64,000 nucleotides of DNA from Dehalogenimonas sp. W. GTDB taxonomy: Bacteria; Chloroflexota; Dehalococcoidia; Dehalococcoidales; Dehalococcoidaceae. The notes beneath the pieces were generated by a model. It had not been told where the DNA came from and searched no databases. It saw nothing but the letters and a program-made list of their open reading frames with translations. Position numbers and translations under genes: made by a program. The DNA lies in the NCBI RefSeq assembly GCF_037094495.1, contig NZ_CP146612.1, positions 1,054,001 to 1,118,000 of the forward strand. Direction: 5' to 3'. This document shows, piece after piece, positions 24,789 to 33,629 of this stretch (position 1 is its first letter; the number at the start of each line of letters is the position of its first letter).

Positions 24789-26486
24789 TTATTGCGCTGT
24801 CATCGCGGCTTTTACCGCCGCCATTACACCTTCAACCGACACCAGCTCAAACGCCTTCTCACTGCGCCGCTTAACCTCCACGCCGCCCTTGTCCAGAGAG
24901 CGGGGGCTGATGGTCAGCCGCAGCGGCATGCCCAGCAGGTCGGCGTCGTTGAACTTGACCCCGGGTGATTCCGCCCGGTCATCATACAGCACCTCAATAC
25001 CTGAAGCGGTCAGGTCGGCGTACAGCTTTTCCGCCTGGGCTTTGACCGCTTCATTGTCCAGTCCCAGTCCCACCAGATGCACCTGGTAGGGGGCGATGGG
25101 CAGCGGCCAGATGATGCCCTTGTCGTCGTGGTTCTGCTCTATGGCGGCCGCCAGCAGCCGCCCGACGCCGATACCATAGCAGCCCATGATGCAGGGTTTC
25201 TGGTTGCCCTCGGCATCGGTATAGACGGCGCCGAAGGTTTCCGCCAGGAAGGTACCCAGCTTGAAGACGTGTCCCACCTCAATGCCGCGGGTGGCGTCCA
25301 GCGTGCCGCCGCAGCGGGCACAGGTCTTACCGACGGCCGCCGAGGCGATATCAGCGGTCTTGTATGGGGTGAAATCCCGGCCCAGGTTGAGGTTTCGCAT
25401 ATGCCGGCCGGTGACGTTAGCTCCGCCGACATAGTTATAGCCTTCAACCACCGAATCGTCCGCGATTACCTTGCCGGAGAAGCCGACCGGTGAGGCTGAA
25501 CCGGCTACCAGACCGGCGGCTTTAACTTCCTCAGCCACGGCCAGCCGCAGGTCGGCGGCCTTGAGTGTGTTTTTGAGCTTGACTTCGTTAATCTCCAGGT
25601 CGCCGCGGACGACGGCGATGATAAACTCGCCGTCGGCAACGTAAAAGACGCATTTGAGCATCTGGGCCTCGGCCATCCCCAGGAAGGCGGCTACGTCTTC
25701 AATGGCTTCCTTGCCGGGCGTGGCGACCTCTTCGGTCGGCCGGGCTTCCTCAGTCGCCACGCTGCCTTTGTTGAAGACGGCTTTTTCCTTATTAGCGGCG
25801 TAGCCGCAGCCGGAGCAGAAGATGACCTCGTCCTCACCGGACTCGGCCAGCACCATGAACTCGTGCGAGGCCTTGCCGCCGATAGCCCCGGAATCGGCCT
25901 CAATGGCCATGGCCTTCAGGCCGCAACGCCGGTAGATATTTTTGTAGGCTTGCACCATTAACTGATAGCTGACCTCCAGGCCGGCCTCATCGGCGTCAAA
26001 GGAGTACATATCTTTCATGATGAACTCGCGAACCCGTATCAGGCCGCCACGGGGGCGGGGCTCGTCGCGCAGCTTGGTCTGAATCTGGTACAGCCGCTGC
26101 GGCAGGTCGCGGTAGGATTGGATGTAATGGGAAGCCAGGTCGGTGACCACCTCTTCATGGGTGGGCCCCAGAGCCAGCGTCCGTTCCTTGCGGTCTTCCA
26201 GCCGGAACAGGTTGTCCCCGAAGGCAGCACCGCGGCCGGATTTCTCCCACAGCTCAATCGGCTGGAGCACCGGCATGGCAATCTCCTGACTGCCGGCGGC
26301 GTCCATCTCATCACGGATGATGTCCATGATCTTGCGCACCGAGCGCCATGCCAGCGGCATGTAGGTATAGACCCCGGCGGTCAACTGGTTGATCATACCG
26401 GCGCGCAGCAGCAGCCGGTGGCTGACGGTCTCCGCCTCGCCGGGAATCTCACGCTGGGTCTTGCCGAAAAGCAGGGAAAGTCTCAT
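24789..26486 (-). CDS. proS: Prolyl-tRNA synthetase
   Basis: A 565-residue class II synthetase of the bacterial type with an inserted editing domain. Motifs: an N-terminal MRLSLLFGKTQREIPGEAE, motif 1 region MPLAWRSVRKIMDIIRDEMD, motif 2 LYQIQTKLRDEPRPRGGLIRVREF, the insertion with CSGCGYAANKEKA and CARCGG cysteines, motif 3 GCYGIGVGRLLAAAIEQ, and a C-terminal anticodon-binding domain. It charges tRNA-Pro in the cytoplasm. It lies last in the ispG-side cluster, its start overlapping the preceding stop by one base. Confidence 0.97.
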   Translation of the reverse strand: MRLSLLFGKTQREIPGEAETVSHRLLLRAGMINQLTAGVYTYMPLAWRSVRKIMDIIRDEMDAAGSQEIAMPVLQPIELWEKSGRGAAFGDNLFRLEDRKERTLALGPTHEEVVTDLASHYIQSYRDLPQRLYQIQTKLRDEPRPRGGLIRVREFIMKDMYSFDADEAGLEVSYQLMVQAYKNIYRRCGLKAMAIEADSGAIGGKASHEFMVLAESGEDEVIFCSGCGYAANKEKAVFNKGSVATEEARPTEEVATPGKEAIEDVAAFLGMAEAQMLKCVFYVADGEFIIAVVRGDLEINEVKLKNTLKAADLRLAVAEEVKAAGLVAGSASPVGFSGKVIADDSVVEGYNYVGGANVTGRHMRNLNLGRDFTPYKTADIASAAVGKTCARCGGTLDATRGIEVGHVFKLGTFLAETFGAVYTDAEGNQKPCIMGCYGIGVGRLLAAAIEQNHDDKGIIWPLPIAPYQVHLVGLGLDNEAVKAQAEKLYADLTASGIEVLYDDRAESPGVKFNDADLLGMPLRLTISPRSLDKGGVEVKRRSEKAFELVSVEGVMAAVKAAMTAQ

Positions 26487-27061
26487 TAATTACCTCTGTT
26501 TTTTTCTTGGAAACGTATTTCCTCAATGGTGCGCGGTTTCAGCTCCGGTTGCTGCAGGTGTTCCACCAGCTCTACCTTTTCTTCGCCCCAGCTGAACCAG
26601 ATGGGGATACCGCGGTGTTTGAAATGGCTGAGTGAGCGGCGGGTAAAATCCTCAAAATCATCGCAGAAAAATCCCCGGCGCTCGGTTTCCTGCCGCAGGT
26701 AGGGCAGCAGCCGGTACCAGCAGCGGATGGCGGTGGGGCCGCCCAGCGTCTCAATGGCCAGGTTCTCGTTAATCTCCCGGTTGCGGGTGACCGCGCCCAG
26801 CAGGTTAAACCAGTCCACCAGGTGGTCAATACGCACCCGCTGGTAGTCAGCCAGGGTATTCCAGGCGTCATGTTTCACCCCGTAGATGCTGCGGATGACC
26901 GCTTTGAAATCGTCGCTGCGGAAATCCCGGAAAAAATCCAGCGCCAGTTTGGCGTCATCGCGGCGCCGGAACTGGAGATACTTGTTGATGGCAAAGAAAA
27001 ACCCGATGGCCAGAATAATAACGGAGATGGCGCTCAGTGCCTGCCAGAAAGTTGCGTCCAT
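26486..27061 (-). CDS. Single-pass membrane protein, DUF4760-like
   Basis: A 191-residue protein with one N-terminal membrane segment (about 8-26) followed by a helical cytoplasmic domain containing RDFRSDDFKAVIRSIYG, VDWFNLLGAVTRNREI and FEDFTRRSLSHF. The pattern resembles DUF4760-type proteins, whose function is not known. It is encoded between ispG and proS with short gaps, so it is probably co-transcribed with them. Confidence 0.6.
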   Translation of the reverse strand: MDATFWQALSAISVIILAIGFFFAINKYLQFRRRDDAKLALDFFRDFRSDDFKAVIRSIYGVKHDAWNTLADYQRVRIDHLVDWFNLLGAVTRNREINENLAIETLGGPTAIRCWYRLLPYLRQETERRGFFCDDFEDFTRRSLSHFKHRGIPIWFSWGEEKVELVEHLQQPELKPRTIEEIRFQEKNRGN

Positions 27062-27092
27062 GATGCCCTCCAGACTGTTGGGTGGCTATATT

Positions 27093-28145
27093 CTAGAAGT
27101 TTTCAACTTCTTTTAAAAGCGCGCTCAGAAATTCGGCTTCGGTTACTACCCGAACCTTCTCGCCGCGGCGGAACAGGATGCCCTGGCCTTTACCGCAGGC
27201 GATGCCGACATCGGCGTCGGCCGCTTCGCCGGGGCCGTTGACCGCACAGCCCATGACGGCTACCTTGATGGGCTTGGTAACGGTCTCCAGCGCTGCGGCC
27301 ACCTGCTCTGCCAGACTGACGATGTTCACCTCAGTCCGGCCGCAGGAGGGGCAGCTGACCAGCACCGGGCCGTGCTGCCGGAGATCAAGGCTTTTCAATA
27401 TCTCATACCCGGCGCGGACTTCTTCCACGGGCGGCGCCGACAGCGACACCCGGATGGTATCGCCGATGCCCTCGGCCAGCAGCGTGCCGATACCGACGGC
27501 GGACCGGATAATGCCGGTGCGGGCGGTACCGGCTTCGGTCATGCCCAGGTGCAGCGGGTAGGGTACCAGGGCGGCGATTAACCTGTAAGCCGCCACTGTC
27601 TCCGGCACGTCAAAGGCCTTGAGGGAAATCTTAATCAGGTCAAAATCCAGGCTTTCCAGCAGTCTGACCTGAGCAAGTGCGGAGTCCACCATCCGCCGGT
27701 GCAGCGGCTGGTCCGGTTCAAATTCAGGCGGTAATGAGCCGCCGTTGACGCCGATGCGGATTGGTACCTGCCGTTCTTTGGCTGCCAGCACCACCTGCTT
27801 CACCCGGTCGTTATCGCCGATGTTGCCGGGGTTGATGCGCAGGCCGTCTACTCCGGCAGCAATGGCGGTCAGCGCCAGCCGGTAGTCAAAGTGGATATCA
27901 GCGATAACCGGGATGGGGCTTTGCCGCTTGATGTCGCGCAGTGCCTCGGCAGCCGCGGCATCCGGCACGCCGCAACGGATGATCTCGCATCCGGCGTCAG
28001 CCAGTTGCCGAATCTGGGCGACGGTGTCGGCCACATCACGGGTGTCGGTCTTGGTCATGGACTGGACGGTAACCGCCGCCCCTCCCCCGACGGTCACCCC
28101 GCCGATGGTGATGGCGTTGCTTTCCCGGCCTTTTATCAGAGTCAT
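27093..28145 (-). CDS. ispG: 4-hydroxy-3-methylbut-2-enyl diphosphate synthase
   Basis: A 350-residue GcpE/IspG enzyme of the MEP isoprenoid pathway. It reductively converts methylerythritol cyclodiphosphate to HMBPP using a 4Fe-4S centre. The barrel begins with ITIGGVTVGGGAAVTVQSMT, and the Fe-S cysteines are visible in SCPSCGRTEVN and MGCAVNGPGEA, with the conserved Glu in the latter. The dxr gene of the same pathway lies two genes upstream. Between them are rseP and a small four-helix-bundle gene. Confidence 0.97.
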   Translation of the reverse strand: MTLIKGRESNAITIGGVTVGGGAAVTVQSMTKTDTRDVADTVAQIRQLADAGCEIIRCGVPDAAAAEALRDIKRQSPIPVIADIHFDYRLALTAIAAGVDGLRINPGNIGDNDRVKQVVLAAKERQVPIRIGVNGGSLPPEFEPDQPLHRRMVDSALAQVRLLESLDFDLIKISLKAFDVPETVAAYRLIAALVPYPLHLGMTEAGTARTGIIRSAVGIGTLLAEGIGDTIRVSLSAPPVEEVRAGYEILKSLDLRQHGPVLVSCPSCGRTEVNIVSLAEQVAAALETVTKPIKVAVMGCAVNGPGEAADADVGIACGKGQGILFRRGEKVRVVTEAEFLSALLKEVENF

Positions 28146-28181
28146 AACAAGTAAATCCTGCTGATTTCTAATCTCAAATTA

Positions 28182-28583
28182 TTATTTTGGAGGGCTGATT
28201 CTGGTATGGTTGATGATCGTGCTGATAATTGCGGTTATTTCATGGCCTTCCTGGATTATCGGTCCCATTTTATGAGCCAGATTATCATTGGTATCGCCGA
28301 TCAATCTTAACCAGAAAGTGGTTTCTTTGGCCTCTTTCCTGACTATTGAGTAACAGTGAATAAAATCCTTTTTGGTCAGGCTTCCATCGGCCTCCTGGTC
28401 ATTAGCTCCGATAGACGTGACGCACCTTAATAGCTGATTACTTATTATGGCATTAGAAGTTGTCTTTGGCAGTGTATCTACGAGTTTAATCGTTCGTAGT
28501 ATGAACTGGTATATCCTTTCATGAATATCATAAGTTGGTTTGTCAGTTATTGAATTATTGGTAGTATTTGTGGCATTTGACAT
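28182..28583 (-). CDS. Four-helix bundle protein (23S rRNA intervening-sequence protein family)
   Basis: A 133-residue helical protein of the type found in 23S rRNA insertions and as single genes elsewhere. Core motifs: ERIYQFILRTIKLVDTLP, NQLLRCVTSIGANDQEADG, KKDFIHCYSIVRKEAKETTFWLRL (partly quoted here across positions 68-91) and a final helix with GHEITAIISTIIN. The function of the family is unknown. The first ten codons (MSNATNTTNN) are read from the antisense of the GTAGTATT repeat module, so the start region was supplied by a repeat. It sits between rseP and ispG, an unusual place, and is flanked by repeat-like bases only at its start. Confidence 0.8.
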   Translation of the reverse strand: MSNATNTTNNSITDKPTYDIHERIYQFILRTIKLVDTLPKTTSNAIISNQLLRCVTSIGANDQEADGSLTKKDFIHCYSIVRKEAKETTFWLRLIGDTNDNLAHKMGPIIQEGHEITAIISTIINHTRISPPK

Positions 28584-28592
28584 TGGTAGTAT

Positions 28593-29639
28593 TTACCCGT
28601 TGCCCACGATTCTCATTATATCGTTAAACGTAACCAGGATGATGAGCGAAATCAGGAAGGCGAACCCGATAAAGTGGATTTTGCCTTCCGTTTGCGGGTC
28701 AATCCGCTTGCCGCGGCGCGCCCACTCCACCACCACGAAGGCGATGCGGCCGCCGTCCAGCGCCGGAATCGGCAACAGGTTCAGGATAGCCAAATTAAGT
28801 GACAGCAGCGCGGTGAATTCCAGCAACGGCGACAGTCCGGCCCGTGCAACGTCACCGACAATGGTGGCGATACCCACCGGCCCGGCCACCCCGCCCTCGG
28901 CGGTGCCGGCAATCATGGACAGAATACTGTTCTTGAATAGCACCAGCAGGTCAACGCTTTCATTGAAACCCCGGCCAATAGCCTGGAAGAACGGTACGCT
29001 TTCCCGTTCAATCACCACGTCTTTGGTGGTAGTTTGCAGGCCGACCGCGCCCTGGTCAGCCGGCGGTTCCCAGCGCGGGGTGACCGTCACTATTGAAGTA
29101 GTGCCGTCGGCATGGCGAATAACCATCTCCGAGGCTTCACCCAGGTTCATGAAGATGACGCGGCCCAGAACGGCGTTGTTGTCCAGTTCCCGGCCGGCGA
29201 AGCTGATTACCGTATCTCCCGCCACAATGCCCGCCGCCGCGGCGGGTGAATCCGGGGCGACCTCTACCACCTCAATGGCGCCCCGGGCGACATCGTGAGG
29301 GATAAGAAAGGCCCCGGTCAGCAGGATGAGCGGCAGCAGGGCGTTGATGACAGCCCCGGAAGCCAGTACCGTTATCCGCTTGGCGTGGCTTTTGGATGCC
29401 AGTGAGTCCGGCGCTTCGGGGTCTTCCTCACCGGACAGCTTGACGAAGCCGCCCAGCGGCAGCAGGTTGACGGAGTATTCGGTCTCACCCCGTTTGACGG
29501 CGAAGAGGCGCGGCGGGTAACCGACGCCGAATTCGTTGACCTTGACCCCGAACGCCTTGGCGGTGAAAAAGTGCCCCGCCTCGTGGGCCAGCACCAGGAC
29601 ACCCAGCACCAGGATGAAAGCTAATAATGTGAACAGCAA
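28593..29639 (-). CDS. rseP: Site-2 protease, RseP/M50B family
   Basis: A 348-residue intramembrane zinc metalloprotease. HEAGH at about residues 19-23 gives two zinc ligands and the catalytic Glu, a PDZ domain follows around 105-195 (PAAAAGIVAGDTVISF), and the C-terminal NLLPIPALDGGR provides the third ligand, Asp. These enzymes cut membrane-bound anti-sigma factors or signal peptides. The gene begins directly after the dxr stop; the dxr-rseP order is widely conserved. Confidence 0.93.
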   Translation of the reverse strand: MLFTLLAFILVLGVLVLAHEAGHFFTAKAFGVKVNEFGVGYPPRLFAVKRGETEYSVNLLPLGGFVKLSGEEDPEAPDSLASKSHAKRITVLASGAVINALLPLILLTGAFLIPHDVARGAIEVVEVAPDSPAAAAGIVAGDTVISFAGRELDNNAVLGRVIFMNLGEASEMVIRHADGTTSIVTVTPRWEPPADQGAVGLQTTTKDVVIERESVPFFQAIGRGFNESVDLLVLFKNSILSMIAGTAEGGVAGPVGIATIVGDVARAGLSPLLEFTALLSLNLAILNLLPIPALDGGRIAFVVVEWARRGKRIDPQTEGKIHFIGFAFLISLIILVTFNDIMRIVGNG

Positions 29640-30767
29640 TTAAAGACTCCTTGTCAGCTCGGTAACTTTTTGCCGCGCCCAGTGTTCCGCTGCGGCTATA
29701 CTATCTAACGACGGGGTTCCCGTCGGGTTATGTTCCTCAAGAGACTGTTGGATCAGGCGGGCGATATCCCCGAACCCTATCCGTCCGGCCAGGAACCGGT
29801 TGACCGCTTCTTCACCGGCAGCGGCCAGCACTGCCGGGTAGGTATTACCTTTTTTACCGGCTTCAATAGCCAGTTTCAGGCAGGGAAAGCGTTGGTAATC
29901 CGGCGGGGCGAAATCCAGCTGACTGATTTTTGACCAGTCAGCCCGCGGCAGATTATCGTTACCCCAGCGCTCCGGATAAGAAAAGGCGTATTGGATGGGC
30001 AGGCGCATATCCGGCGGCGAAAGCTGGGCCTTGATGGCGCCATCGGCGAACTCTACCATGGAATGCACGATGCTTTGCGGGTGGATGACCACCTCAATAC
30101 GGTCGTAATCCAGTCCGTACAGCCGGTGAGCTTCAATGACTTCCAGTCCCTTGTTGAGTAGGGTGGCGGAGTCAATGGTCACTTTCCGGCCCATTTTCCA
30201 GGAAGGGTGAGCCAGCGCCTGTTCCGGAGTTACCGCCGCAATCTGGTCCAAAGTGAAGGTGCGGAACGGGCCGCCGGAGGCGGTCAGGAGCAGTTTCTCC
30301 GGCGGCGACGTCTCGCCCACCAGACACTGCCAGATGGCTGAATGTTCGGAATCCACCGGGCGAATCTGAGCGCCGTACTTTTTGGCTTCCGCCATGATCA
30401 GGTCGCCGGCGGCCACCAGGCATTCTTTATTGGACAAGGCGATGATTTTGCCGGCCCGGGCTGCCGCCAGTGCCGGGGCTAAACCGGCGCCGCCCGGCAG
30501 TGCGATGACGACAATATCTATAACAGGGTGTGCTGCCATTTCTACCGGTGACAGGCATTTCAGGTTGCCGGGTTGGAAGTCTGGGTTGAGACAGGAAACA
30601 TATTCCGGTTTAAATTCGGACACCTGCTGCTGGAACTCCGGCAGGTTGTTCCCGGCGGCCATGGCTTTTACTCGCAGTCGGTCGGGAAACTGCCTGATAA
30701 CGTCAAGTGTTTGCCGTCCGATACTGCCGGTGCTGCCCAGAACAGCCAGATTAAGCGGAGAATTCAT
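29640..30767 (-). CDS. dxr: 1-deoxy-D-xylulose 5-phosphate reductoisomerase
   Basis: A 375-residue enzyme of the MEP pathway that converts DXP to MEP with NADPH and a divalent metal. Visible are the nucleotide-binding start LAVLGSTGSIGRQTLDVI, ALSNKECLVAAG, the metal and substrate site PVDSEHSAIWQCL, TASGGPF, and SWKMGRKVTIDSATLLNKGLE around the second Glu ligand (quoted in part; residues 191-211). In related genomes it follows cdsA; here a three-gene segment with rdhA lies between them. Confidence 0.97.
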   Translation of the reverse strand: MNSPLNLAVLGSTGSIGRQTLDVIRQFPDRLRVKAMAAGNNLPEFQQQVSEFKPEYVSCLNPDFQPGNLKCLSPVEMAAHPVIDIVVIALPGGAGLAPALAAARAGKIIALSNKECLVAAGDLIMAEAKKYGAQIRPVDSEHSAIWQCLVGETSPPEKLLLTASGGPFRTFTLDQIAAVTPEQALAHPSWKMGRKVTIDSATLLNKGLEVIEAHRLYGLDYDRIEVVIHPQSIVHSMVEFADGAIKAQLSPPDMRLPIQYAFSYPERWGNDNLPRADWSKISQLDFAPPDYQRFPCLKLAIEAGKKGNTYPAVLAAAGEEAVNRFLAGRIGFGDIARLIQQSLEEHNPTGTPSLDSIAAAEHWARQKVTELTRSL

Positions 30768-30835
30768 TACATAATAGTACCGTAAAAGGGGGTTCCGGGG
30801 CTAATCGGAAGAAGGGGAGATGTACCGGAAAGGCC

Positions 30836-31249
30836 TTAGTTTTGAAGGTTAGGACATCGTGACTTTAGTTCAGCCAGAAAAGACTCGCGGTTTGCCGGAG
30901 ATATATAAGTCGTGCCGGAAAAGTAGTGCTTGCCATGCCGGATTTCAATCATATCGCTGGATAAGGCCATTGAAGAAGCCAGGCTTTTGAAGGGCTTCGC
31001 TGAAGTGATGCGCCCATAAGGAATACGTTCAAAGAACGGCCCCATCCGTGCCAGCAGGTATCTGTCATGGAATTCGTAATAAGTCCCGAACCAGACCCAC
31101 AGTATTAAGGCGATACCCAGCAGACTTGCCGGCACAATAAACGCCCGCATTTCGGAAGGACTGATAACCACTGACACGCTTAGAATAGCCACCACTCCCC
31201 AGAGCAGAACGCTGAATCCGGTACTTTTACCTGATGGGTAGCGCATCAT
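30836..31249 (-). CDS. Two-helix membrane protein with bacterial PH-like domain
   Basis: A 137-residue protein with two adjacent membrane segments (about 12-31 and 36-53), then a small strand-rich domain with YYEFHDRYLLARMGPF, IPYGRITSAKPFKS and HYFSGTTYISPANRESF. The arrangement matches bPH_4-type proteins. Function is unknown. It follows the cysteine-cluster gene by 16 bp and is probably co-transcribed with it. It is part of the segment that separates dxr from cdsA. It is not RdhB: the size, helix count and extra domain differ. Confidence 0.6.
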   Translation of the reverse strand: MMRYPSGKSTGFSVLLWGVVAILSVSVVISPSEMRAFIVPASLLGIALILWVWFGTYYEFHDRYLLARMGPFFERIPYGRITSAKPFKSLASSMALSSDMIEIRHGKHYFSGTTYISPANRESFLAELKSRCPNLQN

Positions 31250-31265
31250 CTGAAAGTTCCTTTTG

Positions 31266-31964
31266 TTAAAATGGTGATTTGGCCTTGGCCTTCATGTAAG
31301 CCAGATCGTCCGGATGGATGGTTCTGGATTCATAATTGGCTCGTATCAGATCCAGATCTTTCAGGTCAAAGCGCGGTTTGCCGGCCAGCCGACATTTTTC
31401 CAGATGAGCGTAGAAATCCTGCATGAACAGGTTGACGGTGACATAAAACTCCCGGGCGGCGGGACAGTGCATCAGCAGGCCTATGCCTTCTTCGTCACCG
31501 GTATCCGGATTACGGGTGATGTTGAACGGGAATAGCCGGCAACCGAAAGGCCGCATCTTGTAACGGGTACATTTACTGCCGCTCAAGGCAGGGCAGGGGT
31601 ATTTCAAGTAGGTCTTGCCGGCCCGTTTTTCCAGCCGGTAATAGCTTTTAAGCGTCAAGATTTCGTCCCGGGATAATACTACGCCGCGGTCCCAATGCCT
31701 TTCGTTCGGCCGGCAGCACTGACCGCACTGCTGGCATTTCAGGAAACTGGACACCAGGTATAGAGGCAGGAAAGACATCAACGACCATTCCGCCGGGCTG
31801 GCGGTCTGGCGATTGAAAGCCGGCAGATTAACCCCGATGATACGGCTGGTGCCGTGTTCTGCCAGCGCCCGGTCCCATCGGTCTTCCAGAATTTCGCGGG
31901 TCAGTAGTTCCGGTTCGCCCGCCGGGCTACCTGCGCCGGCAGACGGGTTATCGTTCGTATCCAT
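31266..31964 (-). CDS. YkgJ-type cysteine-cluster protein
   Basis: A 232-residue protein of the zinc/iron-chelating YkgJ-like family. The cluster CQQCGQCCRPN (about residues 77-87) is followed by CPALSGSKCTRYKMRPFGCRL, here split by a few residues at about 124-144, giving the family's C-x2-C-x2-CC...C...C...C pattern. A metal or Fe-S centre is likely, but no activity is established. It lies downstream of rdhA on the same strand behind a strong hairpin. Whether it serves RdhA maturation is a guess from position. Confidence 0.75.
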   Translation of the reverse strand: MDTNDNPSAGAGSPAGEPELLTREILEDRWDRALAEHGTSRIIGVNLPAFNRQTASPAEWSLMSFLPLYLVSSFLKCQQCGQCCRPNERHWDRGVVLSRDEILTLKSYYRLEKRAGKTYLKYPCPALSGSKCTRYKMRPFGCRLFPFNITRNPDTGDEEGIGLLMHCPAAREFYVTVNLFMQDFYAHLEKCRLAGKPRFDLKDLDLIRANYESRTIHPDDLAYMKAKAKSPF

Positions 31965-32010
31965 GATGGTATTTTACCATTCAAGTCCGTCAGGGGGCTA
32001 CTGGAGACGA

Positions 32011-32040
32011 ACGAACGGCGGGCATTTGCCCGCCGTTCGT
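32011..32040 (-). terminator. Strong hairpin after rdhA
   Basis: A perfect 13-bp GC-rich stem (32011-32023 with 32028-32040) with a 4-base loop lies 20 bp beyond the rdhA stop. No T-run follows, so it may protect the rdhA mRNA 3' end or attenuate read-through into the next gene. Confidence 0.65.
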
Positions 32041-32060
32041 ATCATAACCGGGTTTGTAAA

Positions 32061-33425
32061 CTAGTGGGGATAGTAACCCGTGTGGGTCAGGAAACCGAAT
32101 TCCGGCCCGACGGTGCCCCAGAACTGATCAACATAATTATCTCTGGAATGCGCGTCTACACCGCCGCGGTTCTGGCCGTAACCCATGAAGTCGTCCATAT
32201 TGCGGAAGAAGCCGTTGAATAACGGCGTGGTTGAAGAGACACTCTTGATAACGGTGTGGATCATGCCGCCATCGTTGAGGATGGAAGTGAATGGGCAGTT
32301 GGCCAGACAGACGCCGCAGTAACCCGGTGCCCAGTTGGACTTGTAGGTGTTGCACTTGGGGTAAAGGAAGTCGTAATGTTTGATACCGGTCACCAGATAG
32401 GGCTGGCCGACCTCCCATGACGGCTCATCCGCGAAGGAGATAGCCTGGGGGACGCAGGTGTCGGCGCACTTCTTGCAGGTCTTGCAGAAGCGGGAGATAC
32501 CGGCGTCAATGGGTGGTGTGGGCGCCAGGTCAAAGTCGGTCAGGAATGAGTCTGAACGTCGCAGGACGTTGCCGTGCTGCGGCATGATGCAGTTGATGCC
32601 GGTGCGGGAGATTTCGCCGATACCGGACAGCAATGTGTTGACCCCGGCGCCGCAGGAGAGGTTGTTGACCTTATAGCCCATGTTCTTGACGAACTGCTGA
32701 GTCTGGGCCATGGCGTTGGTGGATAGGATATAGCCGTAGGGGTTGGTAACCATGCCGGGGGCAGTGCGCATGGCTAGTTGCGGATGACGAACAGCCAGCA
32801 CGAATGCATTCCGTGTATCGGTAGGCAGGTTCAGTTCAGCCCACATGGCCCTTTCAGTCTTGCTATTGAGTTCCCAGACACCCTGAGAGATAGAGCCGAA
32901 GAAACGGGAGGCGACGCGCATCATATGCAGGTTCTCTTCCGGAGTGCCCTGCCACTTGGCAACACCCAGGTCATCCGGCCCAAGGCCGGTATAGCCGGAG
33001 CGGGCGCCGTTGTTTATTGAAGCAGTTGCGTTTTTCAAGCCTTGGTCGCGCAGTGTCATACCTGCAACCTTTTCCTGGGCCCATTTCTTGTTGAGTTCGG
33101 CGGTATCGCGGGTGCCGTACATTCCGTCAACCATGGCGTACATTTCCTGAACACCGTTGTCCCATTCGGCGGATTTGCCGGCGCCGAATTTACCGGAGCG
33201 GTCAAACCGGGTGAGAACGTCCCAGTCAATTTCCATGGTGGGGTTTTCAAAATCGCGGTCCTTGACCCACCAGGGTTTTTTCCATTCTGTGGTGGACGCG
33301 GCCATAACCTCGTCCAGGTCGTGGAACTGGGGGGCGACCAGTCCGGCGGCGCCGAGGGTGGCGCCGGTCAGGCCGAGACCTTTCATGAAGTCGCGGCGTG
33401 ATATTGTGGCATGAAATCTAGGCAT
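32061..33425 (-). CDS. rdhA: Reductive dehalogenase catalytic subunit
   Basis: A complete 454-residue RdhA. A Tat signal (SRRDFMKGLG at residues 9-18) precedes a hydrophobic stretch with cleavage near residue 42. The corrinoid-binding dehalogenase domain is followed by two 4Fe-4S motifs: Cys314, 317, 320, 324 (CKTCKKCADTCVP) and Cys358, 370, 373, 377 (CGVCLANCPF). The enzyme removes halogens from organic compounds as terminal electron acceptors on the outer face of the membrane. No rdhB anchor gene is adjacent, as is common for Dehalogenimonas rdhA genes. GAGGAG lies nine bases before the ATG. It has its own promoter, a 16-bp palindrome at the -35 and a leader of about 170 nt, so it is probably inducible. 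The substrate cannot be told from sequence. Confidence 0.96.
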   Translation of the reverse strand: MPRFHATISRRDFMKGLGLTGATLGAAGLVAPQFHDLDEVMAASTTEWKKPWWVKDRDFENPTMEIDWDVLTRFDRSGKFGAGKSAEWDNGVQEMYAMVDGMYGTRDTAELNKKWAQEKVAGMTLRDQGLKNATASINNGARSGYTGLGPDDLGVAKWQGTPEENLHMMRVASRFFGSISQGVWELNSKTERAMWAELNLPTDTRNAFVLAVRHPQLAMRTAPGMVTNPYGYILSTNAMAQTQQFVKNMGYKVNNLSCGAGVNTLLSGIGEISRTGINCIMPQHGNVLRRSDSFLTDFDLAPTPPIDAGISRFCKTCKKCADTCVPQAISFADEPSWEVGQPYLVTGIKHYDFLYPKCNTYKSNWAPGYCGVCLANCPFTSILNDGGMIHTVIKSVSSTTPLFNGFFRNMDDFMGYGQNRGGVDAHSRDNYVDQFWGTVGPEFGFLTHTGYYPH

Positions 33426-33443
33426 AAAATATACTCCTCACTA

Positions 33444-33524
33444 TTAATGATTTGGGTTTGAAATTTGGTTTGCGGTCTTTGCCGCGGTCATCCGGTCTCT
33501 CCCGAAGGTCCCTGGTGAAGACAA
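33444..33524 (-). other. Possible short open frame in the rdhA leader
   Basis: AAAGGAGG (33527-33534) is a strong ribosome-binding site inside the rdhA 5' leader. It is followed two bases later by TTG and 26 open codons, ending in TAA with TAG and TGA directly after and then the rdhA ribosome-binding site. The spacing to TTG is short, and an in-frame ATG at 33491 lacks a site of its own. It may be a leader peptide or just a ribosome standby site. Confidence 0.25.
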
Positions 33525-33600
33525 TACCTCCTTTGCTGTGTCTGGCTGGTAATGTGGCGACATAAACATAGCGGTAACAAATAGTCACCAAGCCGCAAAT

Positions 33601-33629
33601 ATTATGCGGCTGAGGCGTTGTGAAGTCAA
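33601..33629 (-). promoter_or_regulatory. rdhA promoter
   Basis: On the minus strand TTGACT (33629-33624) and CATAAT (33606-33601) are separated by 17 bp. Transcription would start near 33594. The -35 box directly abuts a 16-bp palindrome. Confidence 0.7.

Noticed and set aside
30836-31249. RdhB membrane anchor for the adjacent rdhA
   Set aside because: The protein has two helices and a PH-like soluble domain, while RdhB is about 90 residues with three helices.
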